NCBI GenBank assembly: GCA_937952445.1
Contig: CALGAA010000022.1
Coordinates: forward strand, 1-26,456
Origin: an uncultured Bacteroidota bacterium
Lineage (GTDB): Bacteria > Bacteroidota > Bacteroidia > Chitinophagales > Saprospiraceae
Length of the DNA: 26,456 nucleotides
Direction of reading: 5' to 3'
The position numbers and the translations under genes are program-made. Positions 1 through 7,558 of this stretch are shown in pieces. Numbering within the stretch: the stretch's first letter is position 1; every line of letters starts with the position of its first letter. Under the pieces are notes generated by a model. It saw nothing but the letters and a program-made list of their open reading frames with translations, made no database searches and was not told where the DNA came from.

Positions 1-1251
1 CTGCAGTTCCTTCAGCCCCTGAAGGTGTACCAAACCACCGTCCGTCACCTCGGTTCCATTCAGATTGAGGACTTGCAGATTTCGAAACCCGGCGACCGTG
101 GTGAGCGACTCGTCATCTACCGGCATATGCCCCAGATACAGATCCACGACCTGATCCCGGACCTTAGCGAGTGCTTCGAGATGCTCTGGCTGGAAATGGC
201 TCGCACTGAGAAAACGCGCGTACAGAGCGGGGGATTCAATGGCCAGGGGTATGAGTAACCGGTAATTGTCGTTCAATTCCTGGATGGTCGATTTACGGGC
301 AGGCTTCATATCATATACCGGGCCGGTATCCTTCCCGTAATGTGCTTTAATTAATATCGATAGCGTGTCTGACGGATCGATAGAATGATACGCTAAATCG
401 AATAAATTTTGTTGGTCAATCCATTCGCGGATCAACGTAATTTCTTGTTGGGTCAGTTGTGGTTTCCCCTTTGGAGGCATATGATCCTCGTGATCAATAT
501 CCAGGATCAGCCGTTCAAACAAAAGGCTTTGCTCCGGATTGCCGGCCACCAGAACAACACCGGATTCTCCACCCCGGAGGATCGATGCGCTGTCAACCAG
601 GCTGAGTTCTCCTTTTGTTTTGGCGGAATTATGGCAGTTCAGGCATTTTTGATCCAGAATGGGATAAATGACATCCTGAAATACCATAGCTTCGTCCAAA
701 GGAACTTTTTGGGCATATTTTTGAGTGATGGGCTCGGTCAGGAATCCCTGCCCATGTGTGATTCCGGCTCCGATGTGGCTCGTTACCACCAGAATCAATG
801 CCGGAATACCCAAAACCATCCAGTTGAACCGCCCGGCCTTCTTCCGGATCCAGGGGCTGTTTTCCAGGGCTATAATTCCGGCCAGGACCAGAAGACCTCC
901 CCATTTATGTACCTCCACTTCCCGGCCAGCGTACCCGTTTTCCAGGGATAGAATTAATCCGAAAAAAACGGTTAGAGCGCACGTGAGATGGACGAACTGA
1001 ATGTAGCGGTATAAATGTGGTGGATCCTCATTCTGGTGTGTCGACAACGATGAAATGATCCATGGAATTACAGGAAGAAGCAGGATCAGTACGATGGGAA
1101 AATGTAAAACCAGCGGATGTGCCCGGCCCAGCACCTGAACAAATGCAGGTGCGACAATCCAGGGACCTGCAATGACGAAAAAGATGATCATTACATCCAG
1201 TGCAAAATTGACCAGTTCTAATATCCGCCACAATCGATTTGAGGAATTCAT
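1..1251 (-). CDS. Membrane c-type cytochrome protein with leucine-rich region (3' end beyond window)
   Basis: An open frame of 417 codons runs from an ATG at 1251 to the left edge without a stop, so the C-terminus is missing. The N-terminal half holds about four or five hydrophobic segments (roughly residues 12-38, 48-70, 84-103, 118-131, 144-163). It includes an HPLVLHFPIVLILLL stretch typical of DUF2231-like membrane proteins. A haem-c motif CLNCH lies at residues 203-207, with a likely distal Met in DHMPPKG (Met258), as in planctomycete-type cytochrome C domains. From about residue 365 the sequence becomes leucine-rich-repeat-like (LTTVAGFRNLQVLNLNGTEV). It starts 21 bp after the DUF1501 gene on the same strand, so it is probably the third gene of that operon. 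Likely role: membrane-anchored electron-transfer or haem-sensing partner of the two upstream products; substrate unknown. Confidence 0.82.
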   Translation of the reverse strand, partial: MNSSNRLWRILELVNFALDVMIIFFVIAGPWIVAPAFVQVLGRAHPLVLHFPIVLILLLPVIPWIISSLSTHQNEDPPHLYRYIQFVHLTCALTVFFGLILSLENGYAGREVEVHKWGGLLVLAGIIALENSPWIRKKAGRFNWMVLGIPALILVVTSHIGAGITHGQGFLTEPITQKYAQKVPLDEAMVFQDVIYPILDQKCLNCHNSAKTKGELSLVDSASILRGGESGVVLVAGNPEQSLLFERLILDIDHEDHMPPKGKPQLTQQEITLIREWIDQQNLFDLAYHSIDPSDTLSILIKAHYGKDTGPVYDMKPARKSTIQELNDNYRLLIPLAIESPALYARFLSASHFQPEHLEALAKVRDQVVDLYLGHMPVDDESLTTVAGFRNLQVLNLNGTEVTDGGLVHLQGLKELQ

Positions 1252-1272
1252 ACAGGGATCATCGGTGATGCA

Positions 1273-2727
1273 TTAGGCAATAATCGGGTTGACGACCTTA
1301 CCCCCGACATCGGTTAAGCGCAACCTTCTTCCCTGATATTTGTACGTCAATTTCTCATGATTCAGACCCAGCAAGTCCAATATGGTTGCATGGAAATCGT
1401 GGATATGAACCGGATCCCGGACAATATTGTATCCAAACTCATCTGTTTCACCATATACCACACCTGGCCTCACTCCTCCACCTGCCATCCAAACGGAAAA
1501 CGCACGAGGGTGATGATCCCGGCCGTAATTATCAGCGGCCAGTCTGCCCTGACAATAGTTGGTTCGTCCGAATTCTCCTCCCCAGATAACCAGAGTGTCG
1601 TCGAGCAGACCTCTTTGTTTGAGATCCATCACCAAGGCTGCAGAAGCCTGATCCACGTCTTTGGCCTGGCCCGCCATTTCACGGGGTAAATTACCGTGCT
1701 GATCCCAGCCCTGATGGTACAATTGAACGAATCGCACGCCGTTTTCAGCGAGTTTTCGCGCCAATAAGCAATTGGCGGCGTAGGTGCCGGGAACGAGACA
1801 GTCGGGGCCATACATTTTGATGATGTGATCCGGTTCTTTGGACAGATCGGTGACTTCCGGTACAGAAGTCTGCATACGGTAAGCCATTTCGTATTGTTGA
1901 ATTTTGGCGGTGATCTCCGGGTCTTCGATATCGTCAAACTGGTGTTGATTGAGTTCGGCGAGCTTGTCCAGCATATTTCGTCGGGATCGGAAATCGGTAC
2001 CGTCCGGATTACTCAGATATAGTACGGGATCATGTCCTGAGGAGAATTGAACCCCCTGGTGAACAGAGTCCAGAAATCCGTTGGTCCACAGTTTGGAATA
2101 AACGCCCTGTCCGTTCCCGTCACCTTTCGAAACCAGCACGCAAAATGTCGGCAGGTTTTTATTTTCACTTCCCAATCCATAGCTTAGCCATGCACCCATG
2201 CTGGGCCGGTTACCCTGCTGGGCCCCGGTCTGGAAAAAGGTAATCGCCGGGTCGTGGTTGATCGCCTCGGTATGTAGGCTTCGGATAATGCACAGTTCGT
2301 CGACAATTTTGGCCGTATAGGGGAACAAATCACTGACCCACGCTCCGGATTCTCCATATTGATGAAAATCGTAAAACGAACCGACGAGTGGAAATTTATC
2401 CTGATTTGCCGTCATGCCGGTGAGCCGTTGACCGTCCCGGATGGAAGGCGGTAAATCCTCTCCCATTCTTTTATTGAGTAGAGGCTTATAATCAAACGAT
2501 TCCAGTTGAGAGGGAGCACCACTTTGAAACAAATAGATGACCCGCTTGGCTTTTGGGGCAAAATGAGGGATGGCAGCCTCCAAAGCTTCCTGCTGACTTC
2601 CGCCTTCAAACAGACTGGGAATCAGCAACGAGCCCAACGCTGCACTTCCTATTCCGACGCTCATTTTCGATAAAAAATGACGCCGGTTGATTCGTAATCT
2701 GGATTCTTTTATTTCATTTTCATTCAT
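1273..2727 (-). CDS. DUF1501 domain protein, Tat-exported
   Basis: The 484-residue product starts at an ATG at 2727. Its N-terminus carries a twin-arginine signal: NRRHFLSKM with Arg15-Arg16, followed by a hydrophobic stretch to about residue 40. The rest matches the DUF1501 family, a sulfatase/alkaline-phosphatase-fold family of unknown substrate. Typical stretches are RVIYLFQSGAPSQLESFDYK near the start, the HQGWDQHGN segment in the middle and VIWGGEFGRT toward the end, plus GRDHHPRAFSVWMAGGG. It lies 7 bp after the DUF1549/DUF1553 gene and 21 bp before the membrane cytochrome gene, so all three are probably co-transcribed. The pairing of DUF1553 with DUF1501 genes is common in Planctomycetota and in environmental Bacteroidota. 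Function is inferred only as a periplasmic, folded-before-export protein working with the cytochrome proteins. Confidence 0.93.
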   Translation of the reverse strand: MNENEIKESRLRINRRHFLSKMSVGIGSAALGSLLIPSLFEGGSQQEALEAAIPHFAPKAKRVIYLFQSGAPSQLESFDYKPLLNKRMGEDLPPSIRDGQRLTGMTANQDKFPLVGSFYDFHQYGESGAWVSDLFPYTAKIVDELCIIRSLHTEAINHDPAITFFQTGAQQGNRPSMGAWLSYGLGSENKNLPTFCVLVSKGDGNGQGVYSKLWTNGFLDSVHQGVQFSSGHDPVLYLSNPDGTDFRSRRNMLDKLAELNQHQFDDIEDPEITAKIQQYEMAYRMQTSVPEVTDLSKEPDHIIKMYGPDCLVPGTYAANCLLARKLAENGVRFVQLYHQGWDQHGNLPREMAGQAKDVDQASAALVMDLKQRGLLDDTLVIWGGEFGRTNYCQGRLAADNYGRDHHPRAFSVWMAGGGVRPGVVYGETDEFGYNIVRDPVHIHDFHATILDLLGLNHEKLTYKYQGRRLRLTDVGGKVVNPIIA

Positions 2728-2734
2728 GGTGAGA

Positions 2735-5065
2735 CTAACTTTTGGTAATGGCTTCTTCGAGATTGTATAGAAGGTGAATGCAGGCCATCAGAGCGGCATG
2801 CTGAACCGGATCCACCTCTTCATTCTGCGGATATTCCCCGACCTCGAGAAACCGGGTGGCATCCCCGGGATCGGTGGTATATCGGTCCAATTCTTCGTTG
2901 TAGTATTCCATCAGAACCGCTCGTTCCTTTTCATCGGGATCGCGGCACAAAATCCGGACAAAAGCCCGGGATAAATTTTCCTCGATATTGGAATTTTCCT
3001 CCAATAACTTTTGGCTTAAAACCCGTGAACCTTCCAGTATAATGGGATCGTTCATCATAACCAGTGCCTGAAGTGGAGTATTGGTGGTCGCCCTTTCGAG
3101 TTCGCACATATCGCGGTTGCTTGCGTCAAAGATCAGCATATTGGGGGGTGGCACCGTCAGTTTGATAAAAACGTATAACCCCCGGCGGTACAAGTCATCC
3201 CCATGATCCTGGACATATGTCCGTAAACTGCCCCGACCCGAACTGGTCACTTCCCAGATTCCGTCTGGCTGATAGGGCTTTATGCTCGGACCTCCTATTT
3301 CCGGGTTAAGTAGACCACTGCTGGCCAATATGTGATCCCGGATCAATTCGGCCGGCAGTCGTTGTCGAGACATACGGGACAAATAAACATTCTGCGGATC
3401 CAATTGAGCGTTCCGGTCATTCATTTTGGACGACTGGCGATATGTGGTTGACATCACCATCTGTTTGACCAGTCGCTTGATGTCCCATCCATTTTCCATA
3501 AAGTCCACAGCCAGCCAGTCCAGGAGTTCGGGATGAGTAGGAAGATCTCCCTGGTTCCCGAAATCTTCGACCGTCGAAACGATGCCGCGGCCAAAAATTT
3601 TGGACCAGATCATATTGACGAAGACCCGCGCGGTCAACGGATTATTTTCATTGGTCGTCCACTGCGCCAGGCCTACCCTGTTTTGTGGATAGGTGTTGAT
3701 ATCAAACGCCAAAACCGCTTCGGGAGCCTCAGGTTCAACCGGTTTCCCCGGCTGGTCATACAACCCGCGATTGAGGATGTATGTTTGACGTACGCTATCC
3801 TTCAGGTCGCCCATGACTGAAACCGTCACCATGTTGGTATCTGGTGCATTGATGAACGTATAGATGCTATCGATTTCGGCCTGTGAAATGAAGAGCTTGG
3901 GGTATTTTGATGGGGTGGATTCGGTGACCGTCCCTTCGATACCCACCTCCGGCGTATTGTTGAAAAAGGCAGAAAGCTGGAAATAGTCTTCCTGGGAAAA
4001 CGGGTCGTACCGATGGTCGTGGCACTGGGCGCATTCCATCGTAATGCCGAGCATGCTCGTGCTATAGGTGTTGGTTTTATCGATGACGTAAGTGACACGA
4101 TATTCCTCGGGAATAACCCCACCTTCTTCCGTGATTTTGTGGTTGCGGTTGAACCCCGTAGCTAAAATTTGTTCTTTAGTTGCATCCGGAAGTAAATCAC
4201 CGGCAAGCTGCCATTCGACAAACTCATCGTACGGCAGATTTTGATTAAAGGCATGGATCACCCAATCCCGCCAGGGCCATTGGGAACGGACTTCGTCATC
4301 CTGGTATCCATAGGAATCCGCGTAACGCGCTGCATCCATCCAGTACAAAGCCATTTTTTCCCCGTACGCGGGTTTTGAAAGCAATTCATCCACCAGTTTT
4401 TCAAAGGTCATTTCGGAAAAACCTTCCTGGAACCGCTCTATATCGGAAGGAGCGGGAGGCAGTCCGGTAATGTCAATAAATAATCGACGGAGCAGCCGTT
4501 CTGGAGATGCTTCTTCAGCAGGGGATAATCTTTTTTGGTCCAGGGAAGCCATGATGAAATGGTCGATTTCATTGCGGGGCCAGGAAGGATTGGACACTTC
4601 TGGTAAAGGGGATTTGACCGGCGGGATAAAAGCCCAGTGTTCTTCGTATTCGGCACCTTGTTCGATCCATTTTTTCAGAATTTGTTTTTCGGTGTCGGTG
4701 AGTGTGAGACCGGATTCGGGGGGAGGCATCATCAGGCCCGGGTCATTACTCATAATCCGATGCACCAGTTCGCTGTTTTGGGCATCGCCCGGTACGATGG
4801 CATATTTCCCCGGATTTTCTTCCAACGCCTTCCGGGCTTCAGATTCAATGTCAAGGCGCAAGCCAGCCTGGCGATCTGTTTCATCCGGCCCATGGCAACT
4901 AAAGCACCGGTCAGATAAAATGGGTTTGACATGGAAATTGAAGTTAACAACAGACGGAACCACGGCGTCCGTTACAATAGCTGGTTCGTCCTGACAACAA
5001 ATCAGTACAATGGCAGCCAGTATGCCGAGACTGAAAATGCTCTTTTTCCGTGTGATCGACTTCAT
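2735..5065 (-). CDS. DUF1549/DUF1553 protein with planctomycete-type cytochrome C domain
   Basis: I start the protein at the ATG at 5065 (776 residues). This gives a clean export signal, MKSITRKKSIFSLGILAAIV followed by LICC; the Cys pair may be a loose lipoprotein site. The same frame continues upstream through an ATG at 5098 to a TTG at 5107, both possible. AAAAGG lies about 11 bases before the 5065 start. Domains in order: planctomycete cytochrome C (about residues 40-120) with haem motif CFSCH (Cys54, Cys57, His58) and a later MMPPPESG; DUF1549 (about 160-370) with the family's CAQCHDHRYDP motif; DUF1553 (about 480-740) with TARVFVNMIWSKIFGRGIV and RLPAELIRDHIL. It is first in the minus-strand operon, behind a TAnnTTTG box at 5118-5125. 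Probably periplasmic; the biochemical role of this family is not established. Confidence 0.93.
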   Translation of the reverse strand: MKSITRKKSIFSLGILAAIVLICCQDEPAIVTDAVVPSVVNFNFHVKPILSDRCFSCHGPDETDRQAGLRLDIESEARKALEENPGKYAIVPGDAQNSELVHRIMSNDPGLMMPPPESGLTLTDTEKQILKKWIEQGAEYEEHWAFIPPVKSPLPEVSNPSWPRNEIDHFIMASLDQKRLSPAEEASPERLLRRLFIDITGLPPAPSDIERFQEGFSEMTFEKLVDELLSKPAYGEKMALYWMDAARYADSYGYQDDEVRSQWPWRDWVIHAFNQNLPYDEFVEWQLAGDLLPDATKEQILATGFNRNHKITEEGGVIPEEYRVTYVIDKTNTYSTSMLGITMECAQCHDHRYDPFSQEDYFQLSAFFNNTPEVGIEGTVTESTPSKYPKLFISQAEIDSIYTFINAPDTNMVTVSVMGDLKDSVRQTYILNRGLYDQPGKPVEPEAPEAVLAFDINTYPQNRVGLAQWTTNENNPLTARVFVNMIWSKIFGRGIVSTVEDFGNQGDLPTHPELLDWLAVDFMENGWDIKRLVKQMVMSTTYRQSSKMNDRNAQLDPQNVYLSRMSRQRLPAELIRDHILASSGLLNPEIGGPSIKPYQPDGIWEVTSSGRGSLRTYVQDHGDDLYRRGLYVFIKLTVPPPNMLIFDASNRDMCELERATTNTPLQALVMMNDPIILEGSRVLSQKLLEENSNIEENLSRAFVRILCRDPDEKERAVLMEYYNEELDRYTTDPGDATRFLEVGEYPQNEEVDPVQHAALMACIHLLYNLEEAITKS

Positions 5066-5117
5066 TTTTATGCAAACCTTTTCGAAAGTTAGCCACATAT
5101 TTCTCAAACCATCCTTT

Positions 5118-5125
5118 CAAATATA
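5118..5125 (-). promoter_or_regulatory. -7 promoter box (TAnnTTTG) of cytochrome/DUF1501 operon
   Basis: Read on the minus strand the bases are TATATTTG, a full match to the Bacteroidota -7 consensus TAnnTTTG. It lies about 20 bases before the ATG at 5098 and 53 before the ATG at 5065. I see no convincing -33 TTG/TTTG element at the expected distance. Confidence 0.45.
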
Positions 5126-5557
5126 GCATTTTGTTCGGTATATTGAAAAGGTTTGGGAAAGGAAATAATTGGGATGCCCGCGTGTGACAAAATATTATAA
5201 AAAGGGGATCTGCCGGAAATACATTTTATCCGGAATGATAACCAATATCACGTTTGGAATATGGCAGTTAAGCATTCACGGCTTCCTTGAACTATATATA
5301 AAATCAGGGAAGACCTTGGTTATATTTCTGAATCGTTTTTGTATCCACGGTGCAAGACTCCTTTTTATCAGATAGTACACTCGATTATCTTTATGCAATT
5401 TCCTTCTCCTCTCTGCCTAATTTCTTTCTCATCAGCGTCTTCATTTCGCTTAAATTCTACCGTAAATGATTTTAAATTAGATTTCTGAATGGAGCTAATG
5501 AAGGTTGTTGCGTTTTAACAAATCCAAATATATGTACTGAAAGTCAATAGAATATCG
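5126..5557. other. Intergenic region between divergent genes, no gene seen
   Basis: This A+T-rich spacer separates the cytochrome operon (minus) from the ABC-F gene (plus). A 68-codon plus-strand frame at 5169-5375 has no recognisable family or composition and is not called. A short inverted repeat, CCGGA at 5213-5217 against TCCGG at 5229-5233, is the only structure I noticed. A pyrimidine-rich, T/C-heavy stretch runs from about 5385 to 5460. Both flanking promoters lie at the edges of this region. Confidence 0.5.
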
Positions 5558-5565
5558 TACCTTTG
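5558..5565 (+). promoter_or_regulatory. -7 promoter box (TAnnTTTG) of ABC-F gene
   Basis: TACCTTTG matches the Bacteroidota -7 consensus TAnnTTTG and sits 27 bases before the ATG at 5593, giving a short leader. No clear -33 element is visible. Confidence 0.45.
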
Positions 5566-5592
5566 TGCTTCATTTTTAAAAACGGCGTTTTT

Positions 5593-7233
5593 ATGATCAG
5601 TGTAAAGAATTTAACCCTTAATTTTGGTACCAGGGTCCTCTTCGAGGATGTCAACGTCCAATTCACCCAGGGAAACTGCTATGGTGTAATTGGAGCGAAT
5701 GGTGCCGGCAAATCTACTTTTCTGAAAATCATTTCAGGCGAGGTAGAATACAGCAAGGGGTCGGTGGAGATTACCCCGGGGGAACGGATGGCGGTATTGA
5801 AACAGGATCATTTCCAATTTGATGAATACACCACGCTGGATACGGTCTTGATGGGCCATGAGCAATTGTGGAAAGTATCCAAAGAACGTGAAGCAATATA
5901 TAGTAAGCCTGATTTTTCCGAAGAAGATGGCATGAAAGCCGGCGAATTGGAGGTAGAATTTGGTGAATTGGGAGGGTATGAAGCGGAGAGCGAAGCCGGA
6001 CATTTACTCAGTAGTTTGGGCGTAAAAGAAAAATTTCACCATTCGCTGATGAAAGATATTCCTGGCAACCTTAAAGTCCGGGTCTTGCTGGCTCAGGCAC
6101 TTTTTGGCAACCCGGATATTTTGCTACTCGACGAGCCGACAAACGGCCTCGACCTCGAAACGATCAATTGGTTGGAGAACTTTCTGGCAGATTACCCCAA
6201 CATCGTTCTTGTCGTGAGCCACGACCGGCACTTTTTGGATGCCGTATGCACGCATGTGGCTGATGTAGACCGACGTAAAGTGAAGGTGTACACGGGGAAC
6301 TATACGTTTTGGTACGAGAGTTCGCAGTTGATGGCCCGCCAAATTGCGGATAAAAACAAAAAAGTGGAGGAAAAACGACAGGCGATGATGGAATTTATCG
6401 CCCGATTTAGTGCGAATGCGTCCAAATCACGACAAGCTACCTCCCGTAAAAAGGCGCTTGAAAAACTAAAAATCGAAGACATTGAGCCGAGCCATAGAAA
6501 GTATCCGGGCATTATATTTCAAATGCGTCGTGAACCCGGAAACCAAATCCTGAATGTCAAGAATTTATCCAGGACGGTGGATGGGCGGATATTGTTCGAT
6601 AATGTGAGTTTCACGGTTGAAAAAAACGACAAGATTGCTTTCCTTAGCCGGGATCCACTGGCCGTAACCCAATTTTTTGAAATCATCAACGGTAAAATGG
6701 AAGCGGACCAGGGCAGCTATGAATGGGGTGTGACCATCACCAAGGCGTATTTACCACTGGAAAACAGTGATTATTTTGACAATGACCTTACGCTGTTGGA
6801 TTGGCTCCGGCAATATGTGCCTGATTACGTGGAAGATGTGGATGAATCATTCCTCCGCGGGTTTTTAGGTAAAATGCTGTTTAGTGGAGAGGAGGTTTTC
6901 AAGAAAACCAGTGTGCTGAGCGGAGGCGAAAAGGTACGTTGCGTTCTGAGCCAAATGATGTTGCAAAATCCCAATTGCATTATCCTGGATCAGCCGACCA
7001 ATCACCTGGATCTCGAAAGCATTCAGGCTTTTAACGAACAGTGCGTGACCTATAAAGGAATCGTGTTGCTGTCTTCACACGACCAGACGTTTATGCAGAC
7101 CGTAGCCAATCGGGTGATTGAGTTGACGCCCAATGGCATCATCGACCGATTGACGACGGTAGAAGAGTACCTCAACGATGACCGGATTAGAGCACTGCGC
7201 GCAGAGAAATACGGCGAAGAGGTCACCATTTAA
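5593..7233 (+). CDS. ABC-F family ATPase, YbiT-like, with degenerate second ATPase domain
   Basis: I choose the ATG at 5593 (546 residues) because it begins with the family start MISVKNLTLNFG; the frame upstream offers only a TTG at 5563 that overlaps the -7 box. There are two ABC domains and no membrane segments, so it is a soluble, ribosome-associated type of ABC protein. Residue by residue it resembles E. coli YbiT. NBD1 has Walker A GANGAGKS (34-41) and Walker B with catalytic Glu (LLLDEP, Asp180-Glu181), but its signature is DIPGNLK instead of LSGG. The linker (about 245-300) carries RFSANASKSRQATSRKK, a YbiT hallmark. NBD2 has a perfect LSGGE (442-446), but its Walker A is replaced by IAFLSRDPLAV (348-358) and the Walker B Glu is Gln (LDQP, Asp466-Gln467). 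Likely role: translation factor or ribosome-stress protein. It is monocistronic. Confidence 0.93.
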   Translation: MISVKNLTLNFGTRVLFEDVNVQFTQGNCYGVIGANGAGKSTFLKIISGEVEYSKGSVEITPGERMAVLKQDHFQFDEYTTLDTVLMGHEQLWKVSKEREAIYSKPDFSEEDGMKAGELEVEFGELGGYEAESEAGHLLSSLGVKEKFHHSLMKDIPGNLKVRVLLAQALFGNPDILLLDEPTNGLDLETINWLENFLADYPNIVLVVSHDRHFLDAVCTHVADVDRRKVKVYTGNYTFWYESSQLMARQIADKNKKVEEKRQAMMEFIARFSANASKSRQATSRKKALEKLKIEDIEPSHRKYPGIIFQMRREPGNQILNVKNLSRTVDGRILFDNVSFTVEKNDKIAFLSRDPLAVTQFFEIINGKMEADQGSYEWGVTITKAYLPLENSDYFDNDLTLLDWLRQYVPDYVEDVDESFLRGFLGKMLFSGEEVFKKTSVLSGGEKVRCVLSQMMLQNPNCIILDQPTNHLDLESIQAFNEQCVTYKGIVLLSSHDQTFMQTVANRVIELTPNGIIDRLTTVEEYLNDDRIRALRAEKYGEEVTI

Positions 7234-7551
7234 TCGGCACCTTCCCTTGTGGATTTACATCGTTGGTTTGAGGACGTATCCAATGGGGAACCCTCCTCTC
7301 AATGGGATGTATGGGCATTTTAAGGGTCCTCCTGGCCTTTAAGTACCACACGCCATCTGGCTCCGTAAAAACCATGATTTTTAACGTCGCGGGAGATAGG
7401 AAGTATTGATTTTATCTGACCCGGATCGTGCATGAAGCAAATACCAATCATGTCTAAAAGGAGGGATAGAATTCCTCAATTATTGTATAATATCAGATTG
7501 GTACTCAATGTATTATACGCTGTACGGGGTGAGTAATTCGGGTATAAACCT
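7234..7551. other. Convergent intergenic region between ABC-F and pepF genes
   Basis: No open frame in this spacer looks real. It holds an A+T-rich two-tier hairpin at 7485-7518, listed separately, and reaches a small hairpin at the end of pepF. I see no conventional terminator with a T-run directly after the ABC-F stop codon. Confidence 0.5.
7485..7518. terminator. A+T-rich two-tier hairpin between convergent genes
   Basis: GTATAATA (7485-7492) is perfectly complementary to TATTATAC (7511-7518). Inside it, ATTG (7497-7500) pairs with CAAT (7506-7509) around a 5-base loop. It lies between convergent genes, so a two-way terminator or transcript-end structure is the simplest reading. No G+C-rich stem or clean T-run is present, so this is tentative. 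Confidence 0.35.
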
Positions 7552-7558
7552 TTACCCG
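7539..7558 (-). terminator. Small hairpin at the pepF stop codon
   Basis: CGGGTA (7539-7544) pairs with TACCCG (7553-7558) around an 8-base loop and straddles the pepF stop codon. The stem is only 6 bp and no strong T-run follows on the minus strand, so termination here is only possible. Confidence 0.3.

Noticed and set aside
1629..1937. Minus-strand 102-codon frame inside the DUF1501 gene
   Set aside because: It is a shifted-frame shadow of the DUF1501 coding sequence, which is intact.
5169..5375. 68-codon plus-strand open frame in the spacer before the ABC-F gene
   Set aside because: No recognisable family or good start signal; its end is unrelated to any neighbouring gene.
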